From positions 134,017 to 198,016 of the forward strand of contig CAJJDO010000006.1 of NCBI GenBank assembly GCA_905183005.1: a stretch of DNA of 64,000 nucleotides, written 5' to 3'. Of the stretch, positions 9,598 through 22,242 are shown piece after piece; the stretch's first letter is position 1, and every line of letters begins with the position of its first letter. This DNA comes from Paramecium pentaurelia (taxonomy: Eukaryota; Ciliophora; Oligohymenophorea; Peniculida; Parameciidae). The notes beneath the pieces were generated by a model that made no database searches, had not been told where the DNA came from, and worked only from the letters and a program-made list of their open reading frames with translations. The position numbers were made by a program, and so were the translations under genes.

Positions 9598-11929
9598 ATG
9601 AAATTAAAGAACAGAAATTCCACTTCAGTTAACAAATTGCAAGCTTTAAAATAACAATAAGACAGCATTATCTAATCAATTAATGAATTGAATGACAAAA
9701 ACTAATAAATAATAAAAGACTATATGAACAAATAGCAATAATTAACAGATTAATTATAAAAGCAACATCAACATATTACAATACAAGAACTAAAGTATGC
9801 ATTACATAACAATATCTGGACCAAAAAAGTTGGATTCTTTTTAAATCCTTTATCATAACAGATTGGATAAAAGATAACAATCTAATAATAATAAATATTG
9901 TTAAAGCATTCAGAATCTAAGTTAATATAACTTGAGAGGATATTTCAAACAGAATCCAAGATTATTTAATTTCAAGAACAAAAGAAAATGATACAAAATG
10001 ATATTGAGGGAAGAATATTATAAATGGATACTCTACTTATTGAATATGAAGAATTAGAATAGATCATTGATTCATAATAAAACAAATCAAAATGTAATAA
10101 TGTTAAGACTCTTTTTGAAATAAATAAAACTTTAAGTCAATTAAAACATAATTATATATAATTGGCAAATTAACGATAAGAAAAAGAAATTATCTAAACT
10201 GACATCTTAAAAGTTATTAATAATTTGGAATTGCAAACAAAATCTATATAAATTTAAAAATAAATGAAGGGTTTATAATCTTCTTGGTTCAATGTGGATT
10301 AACTTTACAATATGATTGTATCTTAAGCAAAAGTTGAACAATAATTAGAGTTATTTTGTAATATAGTATTACTAATTAATGATAAAATTGTTTAAGGACT
10401 AAATTAAAAAATAAATTAGAATGCTCTTATTGAAAGTATTAAATAGATTGAAAATGATAATAATTTTAGAGTATTCAATAGTACAATATTTTAAGAATAC
10501 TTGGATTAGACATAAATTGTAGAGTATTCTTAATTTCTTACAAATGAATTATCTAATCGAATATCTAAGTTCAAAATAGAATCTAAATTGAAATAGCATA
10601 AGTACAAAAATAATAAATTAAGAATAGAGCACATCTTGTAGATATACAGAGACAAATACATTAGATAATGTATGAACAATCAATGATTTAAACTTAATAC
10701 AATAGACTTGAATCTAATCTACCTGTTATTGAATAGAATTAAACTGTTTTAAAATTGTAATAGATTCTTGATAGAATGAATCATATAGAATGTTTAAAAT
10801 CTTAAAATAAAACACTCTTTGAAATTACATTTCCAGCATAAATCAAATAAATATAAGATAATCTATAATAGATAGAATAATAGTTAAATTCATAAATCAA
10901 AGAATTACTTTATTCAATAACAATTGAATAAGACTACTATTATAAAATATTCTCTAATCAATCTCAAAAATTACCTATTTTAATTCTCGATTCAAACATA
11001 GTTAATGATAATATAGAATAACAAATAGAAGAAAATAGGTAATAGTATTAATAATAATAAATTCTCTATAATTAAAATATTGAAAATTATAGATAGAAAA
11101 TGAAATAATTAGAAGATTAAGAAAGTATGATATATATTTATATTTAATTAGATTAAATGTAAACAAAATATTTAATAGAATTGAATGAATCTATTTTGAA
11201 AACCAAGAAAGAGAATATTCCACCTTCTGATTCTAGAGATATTAGTATGATAGGAACAATATAAATAGATATCTCATAAGAAAGAACAACTCATAAATAT
11301 TCAGTACTCAGATCAAAAAAATAATTATTTATGAATGAACCAACAGATAGAAGTTTATCTACTTATAGTTTTTTGGGACATCGTTCATCTGATCCATTAT
11401 GTTCTAAAACTAAATTAGCTTTGAAATAATAAACTAGTTTATCATCTTAAGGTTCTTAAAAAAATCCATTATTATCACCTTAATCAAATAATCATCATAT
11501 ATCTATAGAGTAATCATTAAGTTTACATGTATTAAATGTTTTGAATATTAGTCCTCTGCAAGAAGATTCCCTGATTTTTAAATGGAGAAATCACCTCCTT
11601 AATAAATTAAAGGAGATAAATTATAGATATTCAAAGTATTAAAAAGAACATTTAGATAATAATCAACAAATAATTAAAATGGATGTTCAGCATTTTCAAG
11701 CAAATTTGTTAAATGTAATTAGAAAATGAAATGTTTGGAATTCTATAATTCTAATAGAATGATTCATGATTTAGGTTAAAAAGAATCAGCATTATGTTTA
11801 AGATAAATAAAAGAAGTTAAATAATGTTAATAATCATTAATATTAGTAATTTCGAAACATTAATCGATAGAATTGGTATTTAATAAATATGAACAATTGA
11901 ATGAATTTATGAAAATGATAACTTAGTGA
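9598..11929 (+). CDS. Long coiled-coil protein, family unknown
   Basis: Roughly 750-residue, Gln-, Lys-, Ile- and Leu-rich protein. The first ~500 residues are continuous heptad-like coiled coil (many QQQ, LEQI, IQQIEQQL stretches). A Ser-rich linker follows (DSRDISMIGTIQI to SLSSQGSQKNPLLSPQS). The C-terminal segment is again helical and ends FNKYEQLNEFMKMITQ. A 26-nt intron near 10600-10625 restores the frame. A second frame change near 11700-11730 needs another short intron whose edges I could not fix; the only GT...AG fit I found is 38 nt, too long for this genome. Such proteins in ciliates are often basal-body or cortical components, but nothing here proves it. The stop is only 29 bases before the next gene's ATG. 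Confidence 0.65.
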
Positions 11930-11958
11930 TTTTAATAATAATTTATTTCCGGTTATCA

Positions 11959-13313
11959 ATGCAAATTTTAACTAAAAACATTTTTAGAAAATTTGCATTC
12001 ACTCCATTTTTCTCTTTCTCATCTAAGAGAGATTTGTATGGTAATACTATATTTAAGAAATTAGAATTATTGGGAGTACCTAAGAATGCATCATAAAATG
12101 ATATCAAAAAGGCTTATTATGGATTAGCTAAGAAATATCATCCAGATGCAAATCCATCAAAGGATGCTAAAGAGAAGTTTGCTGAAATAAATAAGTAATA
12201 ATTATATTCTATTATTCTAGTGCATATGAAACATTATCAGATGATAATAAAAGAAGAGTGTATGACTAAGTTGGTATGACAGGAGATGAACAGGATTAAG
12301 CTGGAGCTTAGGATCCTTTTGCTGCATATAGTAGTTTCTTTAGATAAGGAGCAAGAGGAGGTAGAGGATAAGAATTCGAATTTGATGAATCAATTTTTGG
12401 TGATTTTGCATCCTTTTTTAATATGGGAGGAGAAGCTGAAAGAACTATTAAAGGAGCTGATATTTATGTCTAAATGGATATTTCTTTTATGGATAGTGTT
12501 CAAGGATCACAATAAACAATTTAATTTGAGAGAGTTGGTACATGTACTACATGTAATGGTACTAAATGTAAACCTGGTACTGCCCCAGGAAGATGTACAA
12601 ATTGTGGAGGAAGAGGATCTATCAATTATAGATAAGGAGCTATGACTATATAAATGTCATGTACTAAATGTAGAGGAACTGGAATTTCAATTAAAAATCC
12701 ATGTATCTATTATATTTCATTGATTTATAGGTACTTCATGTAGAGGAGTGGGTATATAGAAATAGTCAACAAATGAAACAATCAATATACCAAAGGGAAT
12801 AGCAGATGGTCAAAACTTGAGAGTGACAGGTAAAGGAAATGTTGGAGAAAATGGAGGAAAATCAGGAGATCTTATTATTAAAATTTAAGTTAAATCTGAT
12901 CCTTACTATAAAAGAGATGGTTATGATTTAATTACTAATGCTTATATTTCTATTGCTTAAGCAGTTCTAGGAGATACAATAAAAGTTAAGACTTTGAATG
13001 GAGATAAGTAGGTTTCTGTGAAACCAGGTTGTTAAGATGGAGAGAAGATGAGATTGAGTGGTTTAGTATATTCTATTAAAAATATTAAAGGGAATTAACA
13101 AATTGGCACCCAATTAAAATTAGAAAGGAGATTAGGTTATCAATTTTAAAATACAAATACCTACAAAATTAAATGATTAATAAAGAGAGATATATCAAGA
13201 ATTAGCCAAAGTATTTATTTTTATTAATTATAATATAGTTGGAGAAAGCGTAATTCCAAGATTAGAATGATGATGGGGTTTTTGATAAAGTCAAGAATAT
13301 TTTCCATAAATGA
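11959..13313 (+). CDS. Type I DnaJ/Hsp40 co-chaperone, probably mitochondrial
   Basis: Stimulates Hsp70 ATPase and binds unfolded proteins. In order: a basic, Ser/Phe-rich leader (MQILTKNIFRKFAFTPFFSF) fitting a mitochondrial presequence; a J domain from about residue 35 with the HPD motif in AKKYHPDANPS; a Gly/Phe-rich linker; the four CxxCxG zinc motifs at about residues 188-248 (CTTCNGTKC, CTNCGGRG, CTKCRGTG, CTSCRGVG); and the C-terminal substrate-binding barrels (IPKGIADGQNLRVTGKGN, KPGCQDGEKMRLSG). Four introns (26, 28, 25, 28 nt) leave 1248 nt, 415 residues. The second intron splits the first Cys codon of the fourth zinc motif. Leader plus full zinc domain makes this an Mdj1/Tid1-type protein; the mitochondrial location is inference. 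The start lies 29 bases after the previous stop. Confidence 0.92.
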
Positions 13314-13366
13314 GATCCTTCATTTGTTTATAATAACACTTATAACTCTAATTAAATAAAATTAAA

Positions 13367-14439
13367 ATGTCTGCTCAGATTAATAATCGATATATAGCGA
13401 AATTCGAAGAATTAGAACAAATTAAGGAGAAGCTAGCTTAAACTTCTTAAAGAACTCGTAATATATCCTCAGACAGATAATAAACAAATGGAATCAACGT
13501 CACTGAAGTTAAGAGTAGCAGAAATAGTGAAAAATAATCTTAATCTGTCGAAAAATGTATATTCATAATGTTATCATATTTCAGTCCTTAATCTTAGATA
13601 GTAAAATCAAAATGTTGACAATTTAATAAATTCATGGAAACAATAAAAAACTCATTCTGTTTCTCTCAATCAAGGTACAATTGCAGGAAGCATCATACGT
13701 AATTAATTTACTAATATTAGAGGAATCTCCTGAACATGAAAGTCCTTAAACTAAACCTGGCACATATCCTCATTTGATCTTAGAAGAAGATGAATAATAG
13801 TAGTTTCTGGAATAGGTTTCTTCAGTCCAACCAACTATTTAAAATAAAGGAATAGCTAAAGTCCCTATTACTACAAAGTCAACTCTTAAGGATTAAGGTA
13901 TCTTATAATTTTTACTAATATAAAGTGAATAATGAAAAGAAAAAATCAGTAGTATATTCAAAAGATGCCAATATGTTTTCTAATACACAATAATAAGCAA
14001 TATCTCAACAAAATCAAAATGTTGTCTAAAAGAAAAATAATACAGCTGTTAGACCATAAACATCTAAGGTTCAACCTTAACCTACTCCTAGTCAAATTGC
14101 ATAAAAAAAGGCTGTATAATCTAAATAAATTAATATGAAAATGTCCTAAGAAATTATTGCAGATGGTATTGATATCTTATATTCATAGTCCCCTAAACTC
14201 CATCATAATAAAAAATGAAATAAAGTTCACTATTAGAAAAAACTAGATAAGTTAAAATGAATTAGGCATCAAATAAAGTATAGACTAAATCAAATTAAAC
14301 TAATTAAGGTGAAGAGAAGATTTTGATTTAATAAATCTAGAAAGTCAAAGAAACCATTCTGAAATTATATGAATAAAAATTTGATCATTAAATGTCCCAT
14401 TCTTCAAGTAATATAGCTAAGTATATAAATATTATTTGA
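13367..14439 (+). CDS. Unrecognised Ser/Gln-rich protein, 323 residues
   Basis: Five exons with introns of 28, 22, 28 and 23 nt; removing them leaves 972 nt. The protein is low in hydrophobic residues: Ser-, Gln-, Lys- and Pro-rich (for example SKVQPQPTPSQIAQKKAVQS), with short helical ends (RYIAKFEELEQIKEKLAQ at the N-terminus, QIQKVKETILKLYEQKFDHQ at the C-terminus). No known domain, signal or membrane span. Such a profile suggests a largely disordered scaffold or cytoskeletal protein, but that is guesswork. An apparent TGA at 14216 is bypassed by the 23-nt fourth intron, which brings the next open frame in. Confidence 0.6.
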
Positions 14440-14866
14440 TTATTTAGAAACTTTGATTAAATTGTAAATGCAATTAAACTCGATTTTCGTTGTTTAGAAA
14501 ATGATTGATTTATTGTAAAATCATTATTATAAAATTATAATGTCTTTTTCATTTATTGTTTATTTAACTTTATTGTTTTACTAATTTAAAATTGTTTATA
14601 ATATATAACTATAAATTAGAAAAATTCATTAAAAATAATCATCTCTATTTCTTTATTATTTTTGTAGAATAAAATGAAATTAAAACAGATTAAATATTTG
14701 TTAAATTTTATTTTCAAGTACATATTTTCAGGTGTTATAATTTAAATATCATTTAAAAATGTTATTATGATATTGTAGATTTAACTTGTATAAATAATCA
14801 ATATAAATTACACTAAAACTGAATATTGTTATATAAGGATATATAATTGATGCCATTAAAATATAA

Positions 14867-15237
14867 ATGATCTTAGTAGAACTATAATACAATCGATCAA
14901 GTTAATTTAAATAGCTTTGATATATAAGCAAAGAACTAACTTTTCTAAATTATAAAAGAATTCCTTAGATAAGAAATTCTAATTCACATTTTAGAAGAAA
15001 AAAGAACCTTAATTATAGATAGTTACAATCCATACAAACAATTAACTGTAATTAATGAAGGATGAATTATAATAATAGTATTTAATTATAATGTTTACAT
15101 CATAAATTCTTTATCAAATTAAAAAATAATGTGAAGAAATACAAGAACCTAATAATGATGAGTAAACATAATAAATCATTATAAATATTTATAAACTTCT
15201 TGATCAATAGAAATTAACCTAATAAATGACAGAGTGA
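14867..15237 (+). CDS. Possible small protein, 114 residues
   Basis: A short frame opens with ATG (14867) and, after a 26-nt GT...AG intron following codon 3, continues without TGA to 15235-15237. It reads ALIYKQRTNFSKLQKNS, then KDELQQQYLIIMFTSQILY, and ends NIYKLLDQQKLTQQMTE. The composition (Lys, Gln, Glu with scattered Ile and Leu) resembles other genes here more than the noncoding spacers. With only TGA as stop a frame of this size can arise by chance, so the call is weak. No family is recognised. It sits alone in an otherwise empty 987-base spacer. Confidence 0.35.
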
Positions 15238-15426
15238 ATAAAATTTTTAATTTATTTAAGTAAATCTATTATATAAAGAATACTTAATTTAAATTGCATA
15301 GATTACTTATATTTTTAAAGTAATAAAATATGATTTTTTTAATATTAAATTAAAATTGTTCCATAATTCTATAATTTGGCGAAATTCTTAAATAAATCAT
15401 TTGTTAAAATAAACATCAAAAATTCA

Positions 15427-16111
15427 TCAACAACATGAAGAATTCTAATTTCCATTAGATTTATTAATAATTGGTTATATCTCAGTCATTGAACCTAATT
15501 TAATTCCATTTTATGGATCATTTAAATCTATCTCCTTATTTTTAATTTTTGTATATATTTTTTGTACTAATGTTTCAAAAGCGAGTATAACATTTTCACC
15601 TGTTCTTGCTGATGTTTCTAAATATAAACAACCTGTTTATTAAGCTAATTATTGTGCTTCATCTTGAGACACTTCTCTTCCCCACTAGTCAATTTTATTG
15701 CCAACGATCATTATTTCAGCTAATGAATCTTACTTTACTTCATTTAACCAATTAATGAGATGATGGAATGATTTTTTCTTGGTCACATCATATACTAATA
15801 AACATGCAATTGATCTAAATATTATATTTCTTTTCTTTACCCTCGATAATATGCTCTTGTAATCGACCTAAATGACTCTTAACCTGCCTAAATAATATTA
15901 AGAAGTTTACAGTATCCCATATATTAATTCTAATTACACTATCCTTATAAACAATGTCTTTCTAACCAAATCCAATCCCAATAGTTGAATCAATATTATT
16001 TTTAAATTAACCTTCAATAAATTATTGGAGTAAACAACTTTTCCCAACCCCAGAATTACCTACTATGATAAATTTAAAACTATAATGGTAATTACACTGT
16101 TATTAATTCAT
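15427..16111 (-). CDS. Rab-family small GTPase (Rab2/4/14-like)
   Basis: Membrane-traffic switch of 211 residues. All G motifs are seen: G1 GNSGVGKS, the effector region with NIDSTIGIGFGQK, G3 WDTAGQESFRSITRAYYRG, G4 NKID and G5 ETSA. The protein ends SSCC, a double-Cys geranylgeranylation site that anchors it to membranes. Two introns of 23 and 26 nt interrupt the switch II region, one just before the Ala of DTAGQE and one after YYRG; together they leave 636 nt. The YYRG-IACLLVYDVT block and SFHHLINWL helix put it near Rab2/Rab4/Rab14, but the exact class needs a tree. G4 is NKID rather than NKxDL. The gene converges with the small gene ending at 15237, and its start codon diverges from the SF-assemblin gene 37 bases away. 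Confidence 0.92.
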
Positions 16112-16148
16112 AATAATACAAATAAAATTTGTTAATAAAATAAATAAA

Positions 16149-16969
16149 ATGAATCCAAATACACCATTCAACGAACGATTTGCTAAAATCTCTGAAAAAC
16201 TCAGTTCAATCTAATTGCATCATGATAGTTCTAAGGCTCATCGTATAGATGTTATTTGTGGACGTGTATCTGGTGTAGAGGAAAGAATCCAAGATACAAT
16301 CACATCATATAACAGAAAACTTGTATAAATTTTATTTCATTTTAGCATTCTCTAAAAGATGAAATTGTGAGATTGTAAAAATAAATTGAGGAAGAAAACA
16401 ATGCTTTTGAAACTCAATTTGAATAAAGAGTAAGAGAAGTTGCTGCTTTTGAGAGTCGTATAACGACTAAATTAGAATAAGAAATTTCAATTAGAAAGGA
16501 TGGTAATCTTAAATTGTAAGGCTATTTGGATGAAAAAGTAATAATTTATAATAGATTTAGGTTGTTTATTTAAAATCAGATATTTAGACAGAGAGTAAGA
16601 TTAGATAGGAATAGATTGAAAATATTACTACTTCTTTGGAGAATGATTTACCAAAACTATATGATTTGGTAAAGACAGAAGGACAAGATAGAGAAGATAG
16701 TGATAATGGTACTTTAAGAAGAGCAGGAGATGAAATTAAGAGATTAAATGAAGGATTAGGTAATTAAAAGAAATTGAGGTATATATATAAAATAGAAATA
16801 AATTAGAGAGGAATCTGAATCAGCAATATTTGAGATGTTAAAAGATTTGGTTTCAAGAGTAAAGAGTGAAATAGAAGAAGAAAAGAAATTAAGAGAAGAA
16901 AGTTAAGAGAATTTATTAGGTTTGTTAGAAGATGCATGTAATAAAATTTATAGAGCTGCAAAAGATTGA
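16149..16969 (+). CDS. SF-assemblin / beta-giardin family protein
   Basis: Striated-fibre component that assembles into filaments attached to basal bodies. Its 248 residues are almost entirely segmented coiled coil after a short head (MNPNTPFNERFAKISEKLSS), the layout typical of the family (about 250-280 residues). Recognisable stretches include RVSGVEERIQDTITSYNRKL, EEENNAFETQFEQRVREVAA, FESRITTKLEQEISIRKDGN and, at the end, EEEKKLREESQENLLGLLED followed by ACNKIYRAAKD. Introns of 23, 23 and 28 nt leave 747 nt. Paramecium relatives form the kinetodesmal fibres; assignment to that structure is inference from family knowledge. It shares a 37-base divergent spacer with the Rab gene. Confidence 0.88.
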
Positions 16970-17058
16970 TATTTATATATATCTTATTAATTATTATTAA
17001 ATTTGCAATTATTATTAAAGTGAATGAATTATTATTTTATAATATTAATTATATAGGA

Positions 17059-18032
17059 TCAAAATAAAGATTTCCACCATGTTTTAGAAGATTTCTTTTC
17101 TTCACCTTTTTTTTCAAAATTAAAATTGGTATCTTAAGAGAAGTGAACTCTTTTCTTTTTAAATAGTTTGGATTTAGCCAGTCTTTTATTAGGCAAACTT
17201 TTAGATGTATGTGGAAATTGAATTTAATTACGTTATTTAAGTATGCCTTTATGTTTGCTATAATTACTGGTATCTTCTAAATAATAATTACTTATTAATT
17301 TTTCATATGCTTTAATCTGATGTGGATTGTTTGTAGAATATTTTAGTGGATCTGTTTTATTAATTGAAGATTGTATATTAGATTATTTTTCAGAAGATAA
17401 TTATAATGAACTAGATTAAAATGATGCAAATTAAGAATCTTTAGATTCTTTTGATGTATTCTTTTTTGGTGATAATTATTATTTTTAATTAAACTAAAAT
17501 GAATTTTCTTATTATTAATTAGTTTAAGAGTTAGATATTTATTCTGATTTGAATTATTCGAATTCTAATTGTTACTTAACAATTTCTTTAATGATTAATC
17601 TTTATATTTCCTCTTATTCTTGTTGTTTTCTAATTGGTTTTATTATGATAAATACATTTCTTGAATTCTAGCTTTGACTTCGATTTCTAAATCTTCCATA
17701 AATTTATTTTATCTATTTGAAACAGTTGATTCATTAATTTATTTCTTAGTTACAAAAATAGGTAGCAATTCCACTTCAATATTACTAGAAATTAATTCAT
17801 TTTTTGGATCTGATTATGTTTATAAAATGTTATCTGAATATTCTAATTCTCGTCTAAAATTAGTAGCTGGTAAAGTTGCTGATTCTCCTTAACGAGAACT
17901 TGAAGCTGATCTATTTCGATCTTTATTTCTTAAAATATTTGGTTGTTATTCAAAGTTTAATTCTAGAGTGCTTCCTTCATATCTGAACCCATTTCCACAT
18001 TTAACTTCACATTTAGATGGACATCCTCCCAT
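17059..18032 (-). CDS. Unrecognised 315-residue protein with MGGC N-terminus
   Basis: Begins MGGCPSKCEVKCGNGFRYEG: Gly2 suits myristoylation and Cys4 palmitoylation, so membrane attachment is likely (motif-based inference). A short helical region follows (MEDLEIEVKARIQE), then a long Ser/Asn/Gln-rich disordered region, and a basic, Trp-containing tail (KKGEEKKSSKTWWKSLF). One 26-nt intron joins two frames; the rest is 948 nt. I do not recognise the family. The design (lipid anchor, disordered middle, basic end) recalls ciliary or cortical membrane-associated proteins. Its start is 58 bases from the end of the permease gene. Confidence 0.6.
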
Positions 18033-18090
18033 GATTATAAATAATTTATATTAATTGAAAAATTGATGATTAATAATTTAATTATAATTA

Positions 18091-21000
18091 TCATAACAGC
18101 CCTTTAAGTATTGTTGATATACTCTTATCTCTGATTTCTAATACTGCCAAATAACTAGCTCCTGTAGCTGTAATAAATCCTCCTAAAAATGTTATCAAAA
18201 ATATTTCTGTTGGGAATATGAATTTAAATGAAAATTCTGTGAACATAAGAATTTATAAAGTTAATGTAATTGCAACAACTAAACCAACAATTGTACCAAT
18301 TAATCCTGATGCTGTAATTAAAGATATTGCTTCATATATGTAAACTCTAGTTATTTAATTCTACTTTTAATATAATAATCTTACTTTATTTAATCCAACT
18401 GCTCTCAATACACCAAACTCCCAAGAATTGTCCTTTACATTGCTAACAAAGGAAACCAATATAAGGAAGAATGATAGAGTCATTGCTACAATGGCAACTA
18501 ACACATAAAATATAGTAATAAAATAAAAGGTATCTTCAGCATCTTTCTTTAATGTAATGACATCAAATAATAAAGTCTATTCATTTAAGAAATAATTTCT
18601 AAGACCATTACTAAAATCAACCCTCTCTTATTCAGTAGTTTATCTACCAAATTTAATTTGTAAATTATCTTTTGGTAATCCATAAGTTAAATTTTTTGGT
18701 AAAGATTAAAAATACAAATTGGCTCTTTCATTCTCAAGATTTCCTTGTCGAATATCACCTCTATAAAATATTTTTATAAAACATTTACTTGAAATAATCA
18801 TTAATTATATATAGAGCATCTTCCATACTTATTAATCCATTACCAACCATTGATCTATAACTAGAAAAGAAATAACCTGGAACTTTAGTAGCCATATGTC
18901 TAACATTAGTTCTGTATAGTCTTCTATCTACATATAAGATAGATGGTGTGTCAACATTTATACCAGCTTCATATATGTAACCTTGAGGAACAACAATATT
19001 AATTTCTCTATCTATTGTAGTACTATAATATTATTAAGATATCAATACTATTAATTTGGTTTATCATAACTTAAATCCTTATACCATTATTATCTGATAC
19101 TCTAAGATCCTACTAAAGTATATGGATCATAAAATGCTTCTCTATCTTGAACATCTGATCTATCATAGATACCAGAAACACCATCTTTAACTCCATCATT
19201 CAATATTGTATAATTTACTTATGGATCATAACTATTTGGAATATAAAAAGCATCTAAACATGCTCTTAAATAATTTTATTCTACTGCTCCTAAAAATATT
19301 TTCTTAAATGGAAACTTTGCCAAAGTAGATATAAAATGACTTTATGGCATTTCAGGTATTTGAGATAACATTAAAGATGTAAATGAGTAATCAAAAATAA
19401 GAGATGGATCTTGTGTCATAGTTTTATTAAGAAACTATCTTATATTGTATTCATCCAATCCTCTTTTATCAGATTATAAAGCTTAGACACTAATATCAGC
19501 CCCTAAAAATGATTGTAAAACATCTGTTATAACACTACTTTATAATGCAAATCCTGCACCTGCAAATATTAAAAATGCCAAAGCTATTGTATACATCAAT
19601 GTCGTTTTCCAATTTCTACTATAATGAGCTTCTAAATTCTTAAATATTATTTTCTCTAAATTTCTATCCTTCTTAAATATACATAATATCAATTTCAAAA
19701 TTCCTTTTTCAAGTGGTTCTTCAAATAAATTTGCTAATAATGTAAATCCAATAATCATAACAATTAATATAATATTTATGACTGCAAGTGCTAATTATAT
19801 ATTACTGAATATGAATGCCATAGGAATTAAATAATAACTTACAAATCCCATAATAACTAAAAGTGCAGCTGAAAAAAATTAATCAATTGATATTCCCATT
19901 TTCTCTAATTTAATAACATTAACTAATATATCATTAATTGTTCTATGATATAAATCTAAAGAATCTCTAAGTGTTTTTGAAAGTGCTCTTAAAATTGGCA
20001 GGATATTACTTGCCAATGGTATAAATAGACCTAAACCAAATGATAGACCTATTGCTGATTTTGCTATGTCATATGATGACATCAATACAGCAGAATCAAA
20101 AATAAACATAGCAATTAAGGAATTCAGAATATAACATGTAATCAATCCCAAAAGTAAGCCAGGTATAGCAAAAGTAAATGCTTACAATAATAATAGAATT
20201 ATTAACCACCATTTTTAAAATCCTAAAGCTCTCAACATTCCAAATTCATATGTTTTTTCTTCTACATCTCCAATCATCAATGAATATATTAATAGTATTG
20301 ATAACATCAATAATAGAAATGTTGCTGAAACTACTAAATTATCTACAAAATTTCCTAATAATAAATATTATTTAATTGCTGTAGCTAATGGAACAGTAAT
20401 TTTAACAGGATAATCATATCCTACTTCATTAAAAAATGAATTTGAGACATCCAAAACAAAATTATTTATATTATCTTAATTAGTATATTTGGAAACTCTA
20501 TCTTTAACAACTAAATTACTAGTTAATGAAAACTCTTCTAATTTAATACCATCTGTGTAATTTCTAATATAATCAAATAAATCTTAAGCAGGAATATTAG
20601 CAGCAACAATTTCTTCAATACTATTTGTTGAACTATTTTATTTATAATCCTCTATTGTATTATTTAATGTTATTATAAATGCTTCTCTTAAAATTATAGT
20701 TGCATTTCTATAGTCCATCACTACTATATTACCTAATCCATCTGCCCACTTTCCTTTGGATGATTTTATACTTTCCTTTACTTTCAATTCAATGTCAAAA
20801 TCTAATGAATCAGCTATGATATTAGCTATTACCTATTCAACTATATAAATAGAAACAACATCATTATCTCCTAATTATTAAACAAAATTAGCTAAAAGTC
20901 TTGAAAAATAACCTAATTCTTATGAAAAGAAAATATCAAAAGCTGTATTTGCAAGATCTTTTTAATCATTTGAAATACCACCTTAGTTGATTTAATTTTA

Positions 21001-21894
21001 AAAGTTTTCCTTAATTTCCTGTTTCAATTCTGGATTGTTATCTAATATATCTGTAAATACAATAAATTCACTAGATAATTCCTTTAATTCATAACCAGTA
21101 TATTCTCTCTTTGTGAAATTTTTACCATAAATTAACTCTAATGGACCATTTAAGTATGTGTCAAATGCTGCCATAATAAAAGTTGTTGGATCATCATTAT
21201 TATTTTCAGTAATTACATATGTTGATAGAAATTAGATAACATCAATATTTAAATTTAAAATGTCTCCTATAGTAGCATTCAATCCTCTTAATCCACTGGA
21301 TGTAACTAGTACTTCATTATTATTGATTATATTAGTATCTAATCTTCTTCCTAATCCTATACTTATTTCTTTTTCACTATCAATTAACAAAAAGAATGAT
21401 CGAATTTTATCACTTATTTTAGTTATATTTTATTTTGGGTTTTCCAAATTTCCTATCATTAACCATCTTGGTGTAGAATCAAATATTTCTCTAATACCTT
21501 TTGTAATTTTAACTACGTCAGTCTAATTCACTAAACTAAATCCATTCACTAAATTCTATGATGCCTAGAAGTTTGAATTCTATGGTCCAATGTCAGTATT
21601 TGATTTTGTCTTATTCTCTGAAGGTACTGGAGTGAATACTAAATCAGTATCACCAGCAGTAGTTTCAGCTAATTGTATGAATATAAGAGGACTGAGAGAA
21701 AAAGCACTCTATATCAATGCTAAAAACATAACCACTAAGTATATTGTAAATAACCCAATCTTGAATGATCTTGGTTTCTTTTAAATATCTGAGTAAATGT
21801 ATTCTACAACAATCCTTATAGTTACTGTGATCTTTTGCCATAATCCTAATTACTAATAGGCATTAATATTTTCATCATCATGAGTATCATCCAT
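18091..21894 (-). CDS. Large FtsX-like (MacB/LolE-type) permease
   Basis: About 1200-residue membrane protein with two copies of the FtsX/MacB permease unit. Each copy has a large extracytoplasmic domain followed by helices that begin with the coupling motif: EEKTYEFGMLRALGFQKWW at about 20230-20270 and DNSWEFGVLRAVGLNKVR at about 18395-18440, against the family's E(I/L)GxxRAxG. Hydrophobic helices frame them (IGLFTIYLVVMFLALIQSAF at the N-terminus; TFAIPGLLLGLITCYIL; FLITFLGGFITATGASYLAV near the C-terminus). In bacteria such permeases pair with an ABC ATPase; no ATPase domain is present in this protein or next to it. Large parts read without interruption when TAA/TAG are Gln; some short introns are present but not all were placed. 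The ATG at 21894 (MDDTHDDEN) is the first Met. The protein ends STILKGLL. Confidence 0.8.
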
Positions 21895-22242
21895 TATAAG
21901 TAATTTATTATAAATTAAAATTAATAAAACCTTCTCATTCAGATCTATATATTCAGAGTTTATCAATTATTTATCGTTTTTAATATGTTATAAAGAAAAG
22001 ATACTAAAAAGAATAATTTTTGTTAAGAATTCTTAAATTTTGTAAGAATACTATAAAATTTAGTTAATAATAAATTATAATATTTAGTATTTCATATATA
22101 ATAGAATATCGTGACTTAAGCCTTATCTAGAATTAAAAAAACATTTCTTAAATACTCTCAATGATTCTTTGAATACTTAAATATTAAAAGTATGTGCAAT
22201 AATAAGAAAGTTTATAGGATGATTATAATATAAATTGTATTT
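21895..22242. other. Intergenic, upstream of the permease gene
   Basis: 348 AT-rich bases between the permease start and the HAL stop (both minus strand). Nothing recognisable; should contain the permease promoter and the HAL polyadenylation signal. Confidence 0.4.

Noticed and set aside
12286..12645. 119-residue standard-code frame in the DnaJ region
   Set aside because: A shifted-frame shadow of the DnaJ gene, whose J domain and zinc motifs read in another frame.
19540..21784. Several short frames on both strands that could be separate small genes
   Set aside because: They are pieces or antisense shadows of the single FtsX-like permease once TAA/TAG are read as Gln.
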